Assembly: GCA_020632925.1 (NCBI GenBank) | Contig: JACKER010000032.1 | Location: forward strand, 14,510-78,509 | Length of the DNA: 64,000 bases | Source of the DNA: Alphaproteobacteria bacterium | GTDB taxonomy: Bacteria; Myxococcota_A; UBA796; GCA-2862545 | Reading direction: 5' to 3' | In this document: one piece after another, positions 49,522 through 58,078 of the stretch | Layout: every line of letters starts with the position of its first letter | Numbering within the stretch: position 1 is the first letter of the stretch | The notes under the pieces: generated by a model | What the model saw: the letters and a program-made list of their open reading frames with translations, nothing else | The model's database searches: none | What the model was told of the DNA's origin: nothing | Made by a program: the position numbers and the translations under genes

Positions 49522-50583
49522 TCAGGGCGCGGGGATCGACGCCCAGCGGTGCTCGACGAGGCTCCCGAGCAGCAGCCGGTCGCCGCGCTGCTCCACGCTC
49601 GTGACCGTGGTGAACTCGGTGCCGTCGGGGTCGACCAGGTCGTGGACGATGCGCCCGTCCGCGTCGATCCCGAGGACGCGCGTGTACCGCTCGGGGCGCG
49701 GCCCCATCCAGGCGGGAAGTCGCGCGACGACCTCGCGGAGGAAGGGGCTGCCCGCCATCCGGTCCAGCAGCGGGTTGCGGGGCGAGGCGATGGCGATCCA
49801 GAACAGGCCGTCGGCGCCGTGGGAGATGCCGTCGGGGAAGCCGGGCAGGCCGTCGATCAGCACGTCGTTCTCGCCGACCTTCGGGCCGCTCGTCCAGTAG
49901 CGACGGATGCGGTACCGCGCGGTCTCCGCGATCAGCACGAAGCGCCCCTCGGGGTCGACGGCGACGCCGTTGGCGAACGCCAGCCCGTCGAGGACCTCCT
50001 TGGCCGCCCCGGGGTGGTCCGGCTCGTAGACGCAGAGCCGCCCGCTCGGCACGTTCTCGAGGATGTCCAGGCGCCAGGCGTGCTGGTCGAAGCGCTGGGT
50101 CGCGTCGGTGAACCACACCCGGCCGGACGCGTCCACCTCGAGGTCGTCGGTGAACACGAGCTTGCGGTCGCCGCAGGTGGTCGTCAGCGCCTTGACCCGG
50201 CCCTCGGGCGAGACGGAGAGCAGGCCGCGGAACGCGTCGCACACGAGCAGCTCGCCGTCGGCGCCCCACGTGAGCCCGAGCGGACGCCCCTTCGTGTCCA
50301 CCCAGGCCTCCGGTGCCGCGTCGGGGCTCGACCAGCGCCAGATCGTGCCGTCCTGGGTGCCGCCGTAGACCCGACCCTGCGCGTCGATCTCGACGTCCTC
50401 GGGGCCGTCGCCTGCGAGCGTCGACAGCGTGATGGCCGGCAGTGTCCGCTCGGCCGCGGGGCCCGGATCGGACGGCGGATCCCACGCCTCCGGCTCGATC
50501 GGGACCGGCCACGTGAGCAGCCAGGAGCCACACGCGACCGCGATCGCGCCGACGAACACCCCCGCCCGCAGCAGGCGGTTCAA
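49522..50583 (-). CDS. Strictosidine-synthase-like / SMP-30-like beta-propeller protein
   Basis: The 353-residue product has an N-terminal hydrophobic anchor (about 8-25) and a six-bladed propeller of the strictosidine synthase/SMP-30 type: DLEVDASGRVWFTDATQRF, PSGRLCVYEPD, GLAFANGVAVDPEG and LPGFPDGISHGADG. Relatives hydrolyse lactones or phosphotriesters; few are characterised. The TTG start at 50583 overlaps the stop of the MFS gene as TTGA, so the two are coupled. The protein would face the periplasm. Confidence 0.82.
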   Translation of the reverse strand: MNRLLRAGVFVGAIAVACGSWLLTWPVPIEPEAWDPPSDPGPAAERTLPAITLSTLAGDGPEDVEIDAQGRVYGGTQDGTIWRWSSPDAAPEAWVDTKGRPLGLTWGADGELLVCDAFRGLLSVSPEGRVKALTTTCGDRKLVFTDDLEVDASGRVWFTDATQRFDQHAWRLDILENVPSGRLCVYEPDHPGAAKEVLDGLAFANGVAVDPEGRFVLIAETARYRIRRYWTSGPKVGENDVLIDGLPGFPDGISHGADGLFWIAIASPRNPLLDRMAGSPFLREVVARLPAWMGPRPERYTRVLGIDADGRIVHDLVDPDGTEFTTVTSVEQRGDRLLLGSLVEHRWASIPAP

Positions 50584-51833
50584 GCGGCCGCCGCTGGCGC
50601 GGGCTGCTCCGGGGGCCCGTAGCGACGGACGGCCAACGACGCCAGACCGAAGATGGTCAGGCCGATCACCGCCATCACGGCCTCGGTGACGAGCATCCCG
50701 CGGGTGCCGAAGCGGCCGTGAGCGAACGCGAGCAGCAGCCCCATGTACCAGATCGGCGTGTTCGAGAGGGAGGCGAAGCCGTTGTACTTGGTGGCCGCCG
50801 CGCCCGCGCCGATGGTCTCGAGCACGAGGCCGGTCCAGGTCGCGTAGCAGATGCCGGTGACGAAGCTGTACAGGAGGTTCAGCACCACGTAGGTCATGGG
50901 CACGGCCGGGGTGACCGCCATGATGACGGCCACGATGCCGAGCATCAGCCCGGACACGACGTAGGCCGTGCGCGTCGACAGGCGCGAGGACATCCAGCCG
51001 CCGGCGAAGCACCCGAACATCGCCAGGAATCCGGTCAGGAAGCCCTGGCACCAGGCGACGTGGACCTCGGTGGCGCTCCAGTAGGCGGCGACCTCGGCCT
51101 GCGTCAGGACGCTCTGGGCGGCGCCGGTCCCGACCGGGACGAAGGAGACCACCCCGCACAGCATGCCGGCGGGGCTCTTGAGCATGCCCCACAGGTCGTC
51201 CGCGACCTTTCGGACCGTGGACCCCACGGACTCCGCGGCCTCGGCGGGCACGTCGGGCATGATCGCGAGCGGCACGCAGCACAGCATCGTCAGCGCGGCG
51301 AGGGCGAGCCCGGCGATCCACGGCTGGTCGGGGTAGTGCGTCAGCAGCGTCAGGCCGATGCCCCCGCCGATGCCGTTGCCCCCGAGGTTCCCGGCCTGGA
51401 ACCACCCGCTGTACCGGCCGCGGTCCTCGGCCGTCGTGAGGTGGGCGAGGAGCCCCTCCACGGCGAACCCCAGGAAGGTGGCGGCGAACGAGGTGATCGC
51501 GATGACGCCCATCAGCAGCGTGAGCGTGCTGGGACCGAGCGGGATGATCGCCATGCCCGCCATCCCGATCGCGCACAGGGTGCACGCGATCGCGTACCAC
51601 CGCTTCCGGGTCAGGGTGATGTCGGCGATCGGCGCCCAGAGGAACTTCCACATGTTGGGGAACATGGACGCGGACACGAGGAACGCGCCCTGCTCGACCG
51701 TCAGTCCGTTCCTGGTCGCGAGGTAGGCCAGCGACACACCCACGAAGCCGCCGGTGGCACCGAACGGCAGGATGAGCGTCATGTACGCGGACGGGTGGAT
51801 GCGGGGAGGCGGAGCGTCGGCGGCGTGCGACAT
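50580..51833 (-). CDS. MFS transporter, AmpG-like group
   Basis: The 417-residue product has about twelve transmembrane helices. Helix 2 contains SASMFPNMWKFLWAPIAD, the pattern of AmpG-like and peptide-permease carriers of the major facilitator family, and the inter-helix loop has the charged D-R-G-R-Y-S-G. AmpG carriers import muropeptides; other members differ. Its product gene partner, overlapping as TTGA, is a propeller hydrolase, so the pair may process and import one compound. A TACCCG hexamer lies seven bases before the ATG. Confidence 0.85.
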   Translation of the reverse strand: MSHAADAPPPRIHPSAYMTLILPFGATGGFVGVSLAYLATRNGLTVEQGAFLVSASMFPNMWKFLWAPIADITLTRKRWYAIACTLCAIGMAGMAIIPLGPSTLTLLMGVIAITSFAATFLGFAVEGLLAHLTTAEDRGRYSGWFQAGNLGGNGIGGGIGLTLLTHYPDQPWIAGLALAALTMLCCVPLAIMPDVPAEAAESVGSTVRKVADDLWGMLKSPAGMLCGVVSFVPVGTGAAQSVLTQAEVAAYWSATEVHVAWCQGFLTGFLAMFGCFAGGWMSSRLSTRTAYVVSGLMLGIVAVIMAVTPAVPMTYVVLNLLYSFVTGICYATWTGLVLETIGAGAAATKYNGFASLSNTPIWYMGLLLAFAHGRFGTRGMLVTEAVMAVIGLTIFGLASLAVRRYGPPEQPAPAAAA

Positions 51834-51903
51834 GGCGGCCCGGGTATCTCACGCCGAGGGCGGCGTCTTGCAGGAGGCACCTCGAACGCGTAGTCCTGCG
51901 ATC

Positions 51904-52656
51904 GTGGACCCGCGACCCATCCTCCGCACCCATCGGTTCCTGGCGCCCAGCACCTCCACGCCGCTCGAGCACGGGCGGGTCTGGGACGAGCCCGCGTGTC
52001 GGGACGCCTGGTTCGCGCACCGCGTGGAGCTGGACCGGGCGCCCGAGGACCTCGAGGCGGCGTTCCGCGTGTGGGACCTGCACCACGCAGGCAAGGGCGT
52101 CGAGCGGCGCTACGTGTGCTGGGAGACGGACGTCGACGAGCCGTGGGCGGCGGTCCCCGAGCGCTGTGCGCCCGTGCGGATGTGGGGGCTGGTGCGCGGG
52201 GGTGCCGAGGACCTCGGTCCGGAGCCCGCGCTGCCGGTGCGCCCGGTGGAGGACCTCGATCGCTTCTCGCTCATCGCCGCGCGACAGCACCCCGAGTACG
52301 GCCCGACCTACCCGCGCTACCTGCGCCACCAGCTCGGCCTGCTCCGTGGTCTGGGCGCCACGGTCCTCGCTGCCTGGGACGGGGAGCGTCCGGTGGCGTC
52401 GGCCACCATCGTCCCTGGTCCAGACCGGTGGTATCGCTTCCAGGAGGTCTGGACGGATCGAGCGTGGCGACGTCGGGGCCTGTGCGGAGCGCTCGTCCGG
52501 CGCGGGCTCGCGTTCGATCCGGGGGGCGTGTTCGTCGTGTGCTCGGTGGACGGCAGCGACGCGCTGCGGATCTACGAGCGGGCGGGCTTCGCGCGGGTCT
52601 CGCGCTTCGTCGAGTGCTCGACTCCCACCGAGGACGCCGTCACAGCGCCTGCTTGA
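51904..52656 (+). CDS. GNAT-family N-acetyltransferase
   Basis: The 250-residue product has a C-terminal GNAT domain: VASATIVPGPDRWYRFQEVWTD as strands 2-4, followed by R-R-R-G-L-C-G-A-L (R-x-x-G-x-G/A acetyl-CoA loop) and a closing IYERAGFARVSRF. The N-terminal half is poorly conserved. The substrate is unknown. The GTG at 51904 is the best start by position, with a TAGTCC hexamer seven bases upstream and no ribosome site. Its 3' end overlaps a small minus-strand gene by 17 bases. Confidence 0.82.
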   Translation: MDPRPILRTHRFLAPSTSTPLEHGRVWDEPACRDAWFAHRVELDRAPEDLEAAFRVWDLHHAGKGVERRYVCWETDVDEPWAAVPERCAPVRMWGLVRGGAEDLGPEPALPVRPVEDLDRFSLIAARQHPEYGPTYPRYLRHQLGLLRGLGATVLAAWDGERPVASATIVPGPDRWYRFQEVWTDRAWRRRGLCGALVRRGLAFDPGGVFVVCSVDGSDALRIYERAGFARVSRFVECSTPTEDAVTAPA

Positions 52657-52804
52657 CCGCGTCGCCCACGGGCCCCTGCAGCTCGATGGTCCCGTTGTCC
52701 TGCAGCCACGCCGCGCCGACGGAGACCACGGTCCCGGGCAGGCCCGAGAACCCGATCACGAACGCCGTCAACGCGATCCCCGCTCCGATCAGCATCGCCC
52801 GCAT
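52640..52804 (-). CDS. Very small membrane protein
   Basis: The 54-residue product has one hydrophobic helix of about 22 residues near the start and a short hydrophilic end (LQDNGTIELQGPVGDAVKQAL). The ATG at 52804 is chosen because a clear GGGAGGAG site lies upstream of it; the longer in-frame version would extend into an unlikely region. The gene overlaps the acetyltransferase end and is divergent from the lipoprotein at 52933. Function unknown. Confidence 0.4.
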   Translation of the reverse strand: MRAMLIGAGIALTAFVIGFSGLPGTVVSVGAAWLQDNGTIELQGPVGDAVKQAL

Positions 52805-52932
52805 GTTGGCTCCTCCCATCCCTTGGACACCGGAGGCTCCGACGTCGAGAACCGTGAGCGCATTCGCGATCACGACATGGGACGATGGAGGCCCGATCGC
52901 GGGTCGGATAGCTTCGAGGTGAGGGGAGTCTC

Positions 52933-53742
52933 ATGAGGCGGACGACGACCTGGCGACCGATGGTCGCGGTGGCGCTGGTGGCGGGCCTGGGCGGGTGCAA
53001 GGCGCCCCCGGAGGCGCCGACGGAGCTCTCCGAGCTCGCGGGATTCCTGTTCGAGCACTTCGACGACGAGGATCCGCGCGACGTGGAGCTCGGTGTCCGG
53101 AACCTGATCGGGTGGCTCGAGCCGAACATCGAGTCGACGGAAGAGGGGTACACGGTCGACAACCTCTCCGAGTCGGTGATCGACAGCGTCTCCCCGGACC
53201 GCGAGCACGACCTGTCCAGCCTGGGCGGCGCCTCGGTCGCCTACGTGTCGGCGAACGGCGTGGCGCCGATCGCGCGGACGCTCCTGCTGGAGGAGCAGGA
53301 GGAGGTCTTCTCCAGCAACTACAAGGAGCACGACCGGACCTACCTGACGGACGAGACCTGCTTCATGCCGCACGAGTGCGACTTCGTGGACACCGACAAC
53401 CACGTGGTGTCGAAGATGCCGCTCGGGATCGAGGTCGTGACGCACTCGGACGCGCAGTACCGCTGGATCGAGCTGACGGAGGGCGAGTACGAGGGGAAGT
53501 ACGCCCTGCTGCACCGCGCCTGGCTGGTGGACGAGGCGCAGCCCAACGTGGACTGGATGAAGATCCACGACCAGCTCTACCTGGGCGTGACCATGCCCTG
53601 GGACGACACCGCCTGCCGGCTCGGGACGACCTGGGTCGCCGCGGAGATCCTGTCCTTCGACCCCGCGATCGCGCTGTCGATGATGGTGGACTCGATGCGC
53701 TCCGAGGGCGAGACCATCGACGAGTTCATCGCTGAAAAGTGA
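52933..53742 (+). CDS. Lipoprotein of unknown function
   Basis: The 269-residue product has a standard lipoprotein signal (basic MRRTT, hydrophobic stretch, LGGC, Cys 22). The mature chain is acidic with the segments SELAGFLFEHFDDED and YVSANGVAPIARTLLLEEQEEVF, two Cys in TCFMPHEC, and no recognised domain. The Gly-rich TGAGGGGAG before the ATG is the ribosome site. Its stop overlaps the GTG of rlmJ as GTGA, an unlikely functional pair, so the overlap may just reflect genome compaction. Confidence 0.65.
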   Translation: MRRTTTWRPMVAVALVAGLGGCKAPPEAPTELSELAGFLFEHFDDEDPRDVELGVRNLIGWLEPNIESTEEGYTVDNLSESVIDSVSPDREHDLSSLGGASVAYVSANGVAPIARTLLLEEQEEVFSSNYKEHDRTYLTDETCFMPHECDFVDTDNHVVSKMPLGIEVVTHSDAQYRWIELTEGEYEGKYALLHRAWLVDEAQPNVDWMKIHDQLYLGVTMPWDDTACRLGTTWVAAEILSFDPAIALSMMVDSMRSEGETIDEFIAEK

Positions 53743-54572
53743 TAGACGGGGGCGTGGCCGAGCAGCGCGCTCCCTACGACCATCGCTTCCACGCCGGCAA
53801 CCACGCCGACGTCTGGAAGCACGTCGCCTGGCTCTCGCTGCTCGCGGCCCACAAGCGCGAGCGCATCCTCGTCCTCGACACCCACGCCGGCCGCGGCGGA
53901 TACGCGCTGCCCGCGCGCGGCGGCGAGTGGACGATGGGGATCGGCCGCCTCCGCCAGCGGTTCGCGGGCGGCTCCACCGGGTCGGGCGCCGTGGACCGGT
54001 ACCTCGCGCGCATGCCCGATCCCGCGTTCTATGCGGGCTCGCCGCTCCTCACGCGCAACGCGTTGGGCCGCACGGACCAGCTCGTGGCCTGCGAGCACGA
54101 CGAGGCCACCGCCGAGGAGCTCAGGCGCGCCGTCGCCGACGACCCCCGGATCCGCGTGCGTCGGGAGGACGGCTGGGCGGCACCCTTCCCGGCCGAAGCG
54201 GGCGCCCGGACGCTGGTGCTGTGCGATCCGCCCTTCCACGAGCCGGCGGACTGGCTGCGCATGGCCGAGCTCGGGCAACGGGTCCACGAGGCGGGCGCCG
54301 TCGGGATGCTGTGGTACCCGATCAAGCGCTGGACACGCCCCACCTCGCTGCACCACGCGCTCCGTGGGCGGAAGGTCCCGCACGTCGCCGTCGACCTGCT
54401 CGTCACCCCGATCGAGCGCACGGGGCACAGCCTCGCGGGCAGCGGCGTGGTGCTGATCGGAGCGCCGGCCTCCGTGCTCGTCGAGCTGCACGCCGCCCTG
54501 CCCGTGGTCGGACAGGCGCTCGCCCACCACGAGGGCCGCTGGTCCAGTCGCTCCGAGGCCTACGTCCCCTGA
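53739..54572 (+). CDS. rlmJ: 23S rRNA (adenine-2030-N6) methyltransferase RlmJ
   Basis: The 277-residue product matches RlmJ: YDHRFHAGNHADVWKH at 13-28, the SAM-binding DTHAG at 47-51, YAGSP at 98-102 and the catalytic D163-P-P-F166. RlmJ methylates A2030 of 23S rRNA. The start is GTG 53739, overlapping the upstream stop, or GTG 53754 after a GGGGG run. The stop is six bases from that of the convergent lipoprotein gene. Confidence 0.92.
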   Translation: MIDGGVAEQRAPYDHRFHAGNHADVWKHVAWLSLLAAHKRERILVLDTHAGRGGYALPARGGEWTMGIGRLRQRFAGGSTGSGAVDRYLARMPDPAFYAGSPLLTRNALGRTDQLVACEHDEATAEELRRAVADDPRIRVRREDGWAAPFPAEAGARTLVLCDPPFHEPADWLRMAELGQRVHEAGAVGMLWYPIKRWTRPTSLHHALRGRKVPHVAVDLLVTPIERTGHSLAGSGVVLIGAPASVLVELHAALPVVGQALAHHEGRWSSRSEAYVP

Positions 54573-54578
54573 CGCGCG

Positions 54579-55235
54579 TCAGGGCGTCGCCTCGAGCACG
54601 AGGAGCGGACCCCCGATCACCTGCAGGTCGACGGGCACGTCCTGCCGACCGGCCGAGCCCTCCACGCGCTCCGACGTCTGGACGAACGTGTCGAAGCCCA
54701 GGTCCACCACGTCCGCTCCCCAGGCCGGATCGGTGATGGCGGTCAGGTGGTAGTCGAGGCCGAAGGGCAGCGAGAGGGTGACGGGACCGAGGACGGTGAG
54801 CGCGCAGGCCTCGGGGAACAGCTCCAGGTCGACGCCCTTGCCCCGCACGTGGGCGTCGAGCCCCCCGACCAACCCGCGGCCCTCGAGCGCCCCGTCGTCC
54901 AGCGCGATCTCCAGGTCGAGCCCGTCCGGCACCTCCAGCGCGAGATCGATCCAGCCGTGGTCCGGTGCCGTCGCCTCCACCACGAGCGCGTCGCCGACGA
55001 TCTCCGCGCGCAGGTCCGCCGCGTCCGCCAGCTCCTCGGCCCGCGACCGGGTGCCCGCCCGCGCGCGTGCCTCCGCGGTCAGCCGTACCTCCGAGGCGCC
55101 GCCCACGAGCGTCAGGTCACCGCGATCGACCGCCACCCGGATCGCCGCCAGCTCGTCGCCGTCGAACGCCAGCGTCTCGGTGGTTCGCCCGGTGGCGCAC
55201 GCGACGAGCGCCCAGATCGTCGTCGGGAGTGGCAT
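54579..55235 (-). CDS. Lipoprotein with DUF4097-like beta-helix
   Basis: The 218-residue product has a lipobox (LVAC, Cys 13) and a body of repeated short beta strands: AIRVAVDRGDLTLVGGASEVRL, LALEVPDGLDLEIALDDGAL and GLVGGLDAHVRGKGVDLEL. This resembles DUF4097 putative adhesins, right-handed beta-helix proteins of unknown ligand. A TACCGA hexamer lies six bases before the ATG. It is divergent from the third kinase, with only 30 bases between them. Confidence 0.7.
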   Translation of the reverse strand: MPLPTTIWALVACATGRTTETLAFDGDELAAIRVAVDRGDLTLVGGASEVRLTAEARARAGTRSRAEELADAADLRAEIVGDALVVEATAPDHGWIDLALEVPDGLDLEIALDDGALEGRGLVGGLDAHVRGKGVDLELFPEACALTVLGPVTLSLPFGLDYHLTAITDPAWGADVVDLGFDTFVQTSERVEGSAGRQDVPVDLQVIGGPLLVLEATP

Positions 55236-55241
55236 CGACCG

Positions 55242-55247
55242 TCGGTA
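55242..55247 (-). promoter_or_regulatory. -10-like hexamer TACCGA, six bases before a start codon
   Basis: On the minus strand TACCGA, then CGGTCG, then the ATG at 55235. It is the weakest of the eight hexamers because its last base is not T. Confidence 0.3.
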
Positions 55248-55265
55248 ACATTACGGACCCCCTGG

Positions 55266-56867
55266 ATGATGGAGCGCTCCAGCCCCGAAGGGCTCCGACC
55301 GGGCGACGTGATCGCCCAGTACACCGTCGAATCCCTGCTCGGGCAGGGTGGCATGGCCGTGGTGTACAAGGTGCGCCACAACACCCTCGAGTCGCACCAC
55401 GCGATGAAGCTGCTGACGGTGCAGGGCCGCACCATCAGCCAGCGGTTGGTGCAGGAGGGCCGCGTCCAGGCGCGGTTGCGGCACCCGAACATCGTGGCCG
55501 TGACGGACTACGTCGAGCACGACGGGCGCCCCGGTCTGGTGATGGAGTACGTCGACGGGCCGAGCCTCCAGGAGTGGCTGGCGCGCAACCAACGGCCCGA
55601 GCCCGAGCTCGCGGAGCAGTGGTTCCGCGCGATCGTCGGCGCCGTCCAGCACGCGCACGCCCAGGGCCTGGTCCACCGCGACCTGAAGCCCGGCAACGTG
55701 CTCCTGCAGCCCGTCGGGAACGGGTTCGTGCCGAAGGTGGCCGACTTCGGCATCGCGAAGGTGCTGGTGGACGACGGGGTCGCGAGCGCGGTCTCCACCC
55801 GGACGGGGATGCCGATGGGGTCGCCGCCGTACATGGCGCCCGAGCAGATCCGCAGCGCCAAGGACGTCGACCGTCGCGCGGACGTCTTCAGCCTCGGCTG
55901 CATCCTGTACGAGCTCGCCACCGGTGTGCGCGCCTTCCCGGGCGACGACATCGTCGAGCTCTTCGGCGCGGTGACCTCCGGCCTGTTCACGGATCCCGGC
56001 GCGCTGCGGCCCCAGCTCGAGCCACGGGTCCGGCAGGTGATCCGCGCCTGCCTGCGGGCGGACCGGGACCTGCGCGTCCAGGACTGCGCGGGCATCCTCG
56101 CGATGCTCGACGGGGACCCGACCGTCGTCGACCCGACCCCGGCACCCGTTCCTCGCGACGCCTTCGGGCCAGCCCTGGGGCCGGGCCTGCCGATCCGCCC
56201 CGACACGAGCACGTTCGCGCCCGACCTGCTCGACCGCTCCGAGCCCGCCACCGACCCCGGTGTCCGTCCCGCGGTCTCCGACCGGCGCCGCGCGGGGATC
56301 GGCGTGGCCGTGCTCGGGGTCGGGGGGGTGATCGCGCTGGTCGCGGTCGGCCTGCTGGCGCTCGTCGGGGTGTGGTGGTCCGGTGTGCTCACGCCGGAGG
56401 CGCCTGTCGATCCGCCCCTGATCGCCGCACCCGCGCCGACCGTCGCGCCCGCCCCGGTGGCCGTCGAACCAGCCCCGGAGCCCGTACCCGAGCCGGCACC
56501 GGTCGCCATCGCGCCGACGCCCGAGCCGGCCGTCGCCCCACCACCGCGGCCGAGGCCTCCGCCCGCGCCCACGGCGCCCCCGCTGTCGGGGACCTGGAGC
56601 GGATCGAGCGGGAGCGGCCCGATGACCCTCGAGATCACGCGCCAGTCGGGCCGCGATCTGAGCGGCAGCGCGCAGGTCCCGGGCGGTCGCATGGCGGTGT
56701 CGGGCACGGTGGACGCCGCCGGGACCTCCGTCCGCCTCGCGGAGGTCGGTGGGGCCGCGACCTTCTCCGCGACCCTGGACACCAGCGGAGCGAAGCCCCG
56801 GCTCGCGGGGACCTGGCGGCGCGACGAGGACGGTCAGCCCTACCAGTGGCTGGTGGTGCACCAGTGA
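55266..56867 (+). CDS. Transmembrane Ser/Thr kinase, third of the window
   Basis: The 533-residue product has a Hanks-type kinase (residues 18-285): GQGGMAVVYK at 26-35, K48, HRDLKPGN at 137-144 and DFG at 160-162. After a Pro-rich region a transmembrane helix at about 345-372 leads to another Pro-rich linker and a C-terminal beta domain of about 90 residues (GTWSGSSGSGPMTLEI, SGSAQVPGGRMAVSG). The kinase domain is very like that at 34814-36730. The stop overlaps the next gene as GTGA. It heads the operon that ends with the giant BIG2 protein, so it may control surface assembly. Confidence 0.92.
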   Translation: MMERSSPEGLRPGDVIAQYTVESLLGQGGMAVVYKVRHNTLESHHAMKLLTVQGRTISQRLVQEGRVQARLRHPNIVAVTDYVEHDGRPGLVMEYVDGPSLQEWLARNQRPEPELAEQWFRAIVGAVQHAHAQGLVHRDLKPGNVLLQPVGNGFVPKVADFGIAKVLVDDGVASAVSTRTGMPMGSPPYMAPEQIRSAKDVDRRADVFSLGCILYELATGVRAFPGDDIVELFGAVTSGLFTDPGALRPQLEPRVRQVIRACLRADRDLRVQDCAGILAMLDGDPTVVDPTPAPVPRDAFGPALGPGLPIRPDTSTFAPDLLDRSEPATDPGVRPAVSDRRRAGIGVAVLGVGGVIALVAVGLLALVGVWWSGVLTPEAPVDPPLIAAPAPTVAPAPVAVEPAPEPVPEPAPVAIAPTPEPAVAPPPRPRPPPAPTAPPLSGTWSGSSGSGPMTLEITRQSGRDLSGSAQVPGGRMAVSGTVDAAGTSVRLAEVGGAATFSATLDTSGAKPRLAGTWRRDEDGQPYQWLVVHQ

Positions 56868-57430
56868 TCGCGTGGCTCCTCGCGCTGGGGACGGCGCGGG
56901 GCGACACGCTGGTGCTGCAGGTCGCGCCGACGCCGCTCGCGGGGAGCCTGGCCACCGACACCGATCGCGTCTGGCTCGGCGCCGTCAGCACCATGGCCGG
57001 TCAGCCCCGCATCGGCCGCCGCGTGCGCACCGTGGGCGGGGCACACCTCGTGATGCCCATGACGGCGCGGGTGGCGATCCTGCCCGAGGGGGCGATCCGC
57101 CGTCACCTGCCGCTCGAGGCCACCGCCCGCGCGCGCGCGCCGCTCGATCTCGGTGTTCGGCGTCCGGCCTCCGCTGCGCCGGTGGCCGCCGCGGTCCTCT
57201 CCGTACGCGCTGAGCTGGTTCGCTTCGATGGAGAGGTACGTCTCCAGGAGGGCAGCCTCGCCCGTTGGTCCGAGCGGTCCGCGGGCCGGGAGCTCGGCGC
57301 CTGGGACACGGAGGTGGCGTCGTTCGGACCCGGTATGACGGTGGAGCAACACGAGCTCTCGCTCTGGCTCCCGGACGACGCGTCGGGACCCCAGAGCGTC
57401 CGGGTGGTGTACACGATCGCTCCTTATTGA
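56864..57430 (+). CDS. Secreted protein of unknown function, partner of the kinase
   Basis: The 188-residue product begins at GTG 56864, overlapping the kinase stop as GTGA, and has a short signal peptide ending near ARG/DT. The body is beta-rich (LVLQVAPTPLAGSLATD, AHLVMPMTARVAILPEG) with a final VRVVYTIAPY. No family recognised. The overlap with the kinase and the downstream chaperone genes suggests a role in the same envelope process. Confidence 0.6.
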   Translation: MIAWLLALGTARGDTLVLQVAPTPLAGSLATDTDRVWLGAVSTMAGQPRIGRRVRTVGGAHLVMPMTARVAILPEGAIRRHLPLEATARARAPLDLGVRRPASAAPVAAAVLSVRAELVRFDGEVRLQEGSLARWSERSAGRELGAWDTEVASFGPGMTVEQHELSLWLPDDASGPQSVRVVYTIAPY

Positions 57431-57440
57431 GAGAAAGGAG

Positions 57441-57468
57441 TTGTCGAAGGTCGTCACGACCATACAGA
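57441..57468 (+). promoter_or_regulatory. Possible sigma70-type promoter TTGTCG-N16-TACAGA
   Basis: TTGTCG at 57441-57446 and TACAGA at 57463-57468 are 16 bases apart and precede the GGAGG of the secreted subunit gene. It could separate that gene and the chaperone from the kinase operon. The match to consensus is moderate. Confidence 0.35.
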
Positions 57469-57490
57469 CCTCTCTGGAGGTTCCCCCCAA

Positions 57491-58069
57491 ATGCTCCTGA
57501 CCACGCTCTTCCTGGCCCCCTCCGCGCTCGCCGCGACCGGGACCAGCTCCACGGGTGATGCGTCCGTCACCATCACGATGGACTTCCTGCTGACCGACAG
57601 CATCACGCTGGACGTGACGGGTGACGTCACGGGCAACACGACGCTCGGCCAGACCGAGACCGCGCTCGACTTCGGCACCGTCTACTACGGGGCGGTCGGT
57701 CCGCTGGGCACCGCCGGCATGGCGTACCCGAACCTGGTCGAAGGCAACCAGTACGTCATCGGCAAGTTCCTGCTGAACGTGACGGTGACGGGGCTGCTCG
57801 GTGGAGCCGACATCACCGCCTCCGAGGGCGTGAGCGCGCTGTACTCCGATCCGGCCAACATCACCGCGGTCATCACCAACGTCGGCGCGCTGCCGCAGGT
57901 GTGGGCGGTGGACGGCACGACGAACGTGCACGACCTGCAGAGCAACCCCGCGCTCGGCACGGCGCTGAACCTCCTGCCGACGGGCTTCGAGGCCGGGTTC
58001 CGGATCGCGCAGGCGGCCCAGCCGGGCTCGAACTCCGTGCCCTTCGTCATCACCGCCACGCCCATCTGA
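57491..58069 (+). CDS. Secreted beta-rich subunit-like protein, DUF4402-like
   Basis: The 192-residue product has a signal peptide (APSALAA, cleavage near 15) and a low-Cys beta-sandwich: SVTITMDFLL, TETALDFGTVYYG, NGSITLDVTG-like stretches and a C-terminal VPFVITATPI. L-D-F-G-T-V is the hallmark strand of DUF4402 and spore-coat-U-type pilin-like domains. Followed by a PapD-like chaperone, this looks like the surface subunit of a chaperone-assembled fibre. The GGAGG before the ATG is clear. Confidence 0.65.
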   Translation: MLLTTLFLAPSALAATGTSSTGDASVTITMDFLLTDSITLDVTGDVTGNTTLGQTETALDFGTVYYGAVGPLGTAGMAYPNLVEGNQYVIGKFLLNVTVTGLLGGADITASEGVSALYSDPANITAVITNVGALPQVWAVDGTTNVHDLQSNPALGTALNLLPTGFEAGFRIAQAAQPGSNSVPFVITATPI

Positions 58070-58078
58070 GCTGGCGCC

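Noticed and set aside
55245..55266. GTAAC before the third kinase gene
   Set aside because: The sequence 16 bases downstream is ATGA, not CGGA, so it is not counted as a sigma-factor target.
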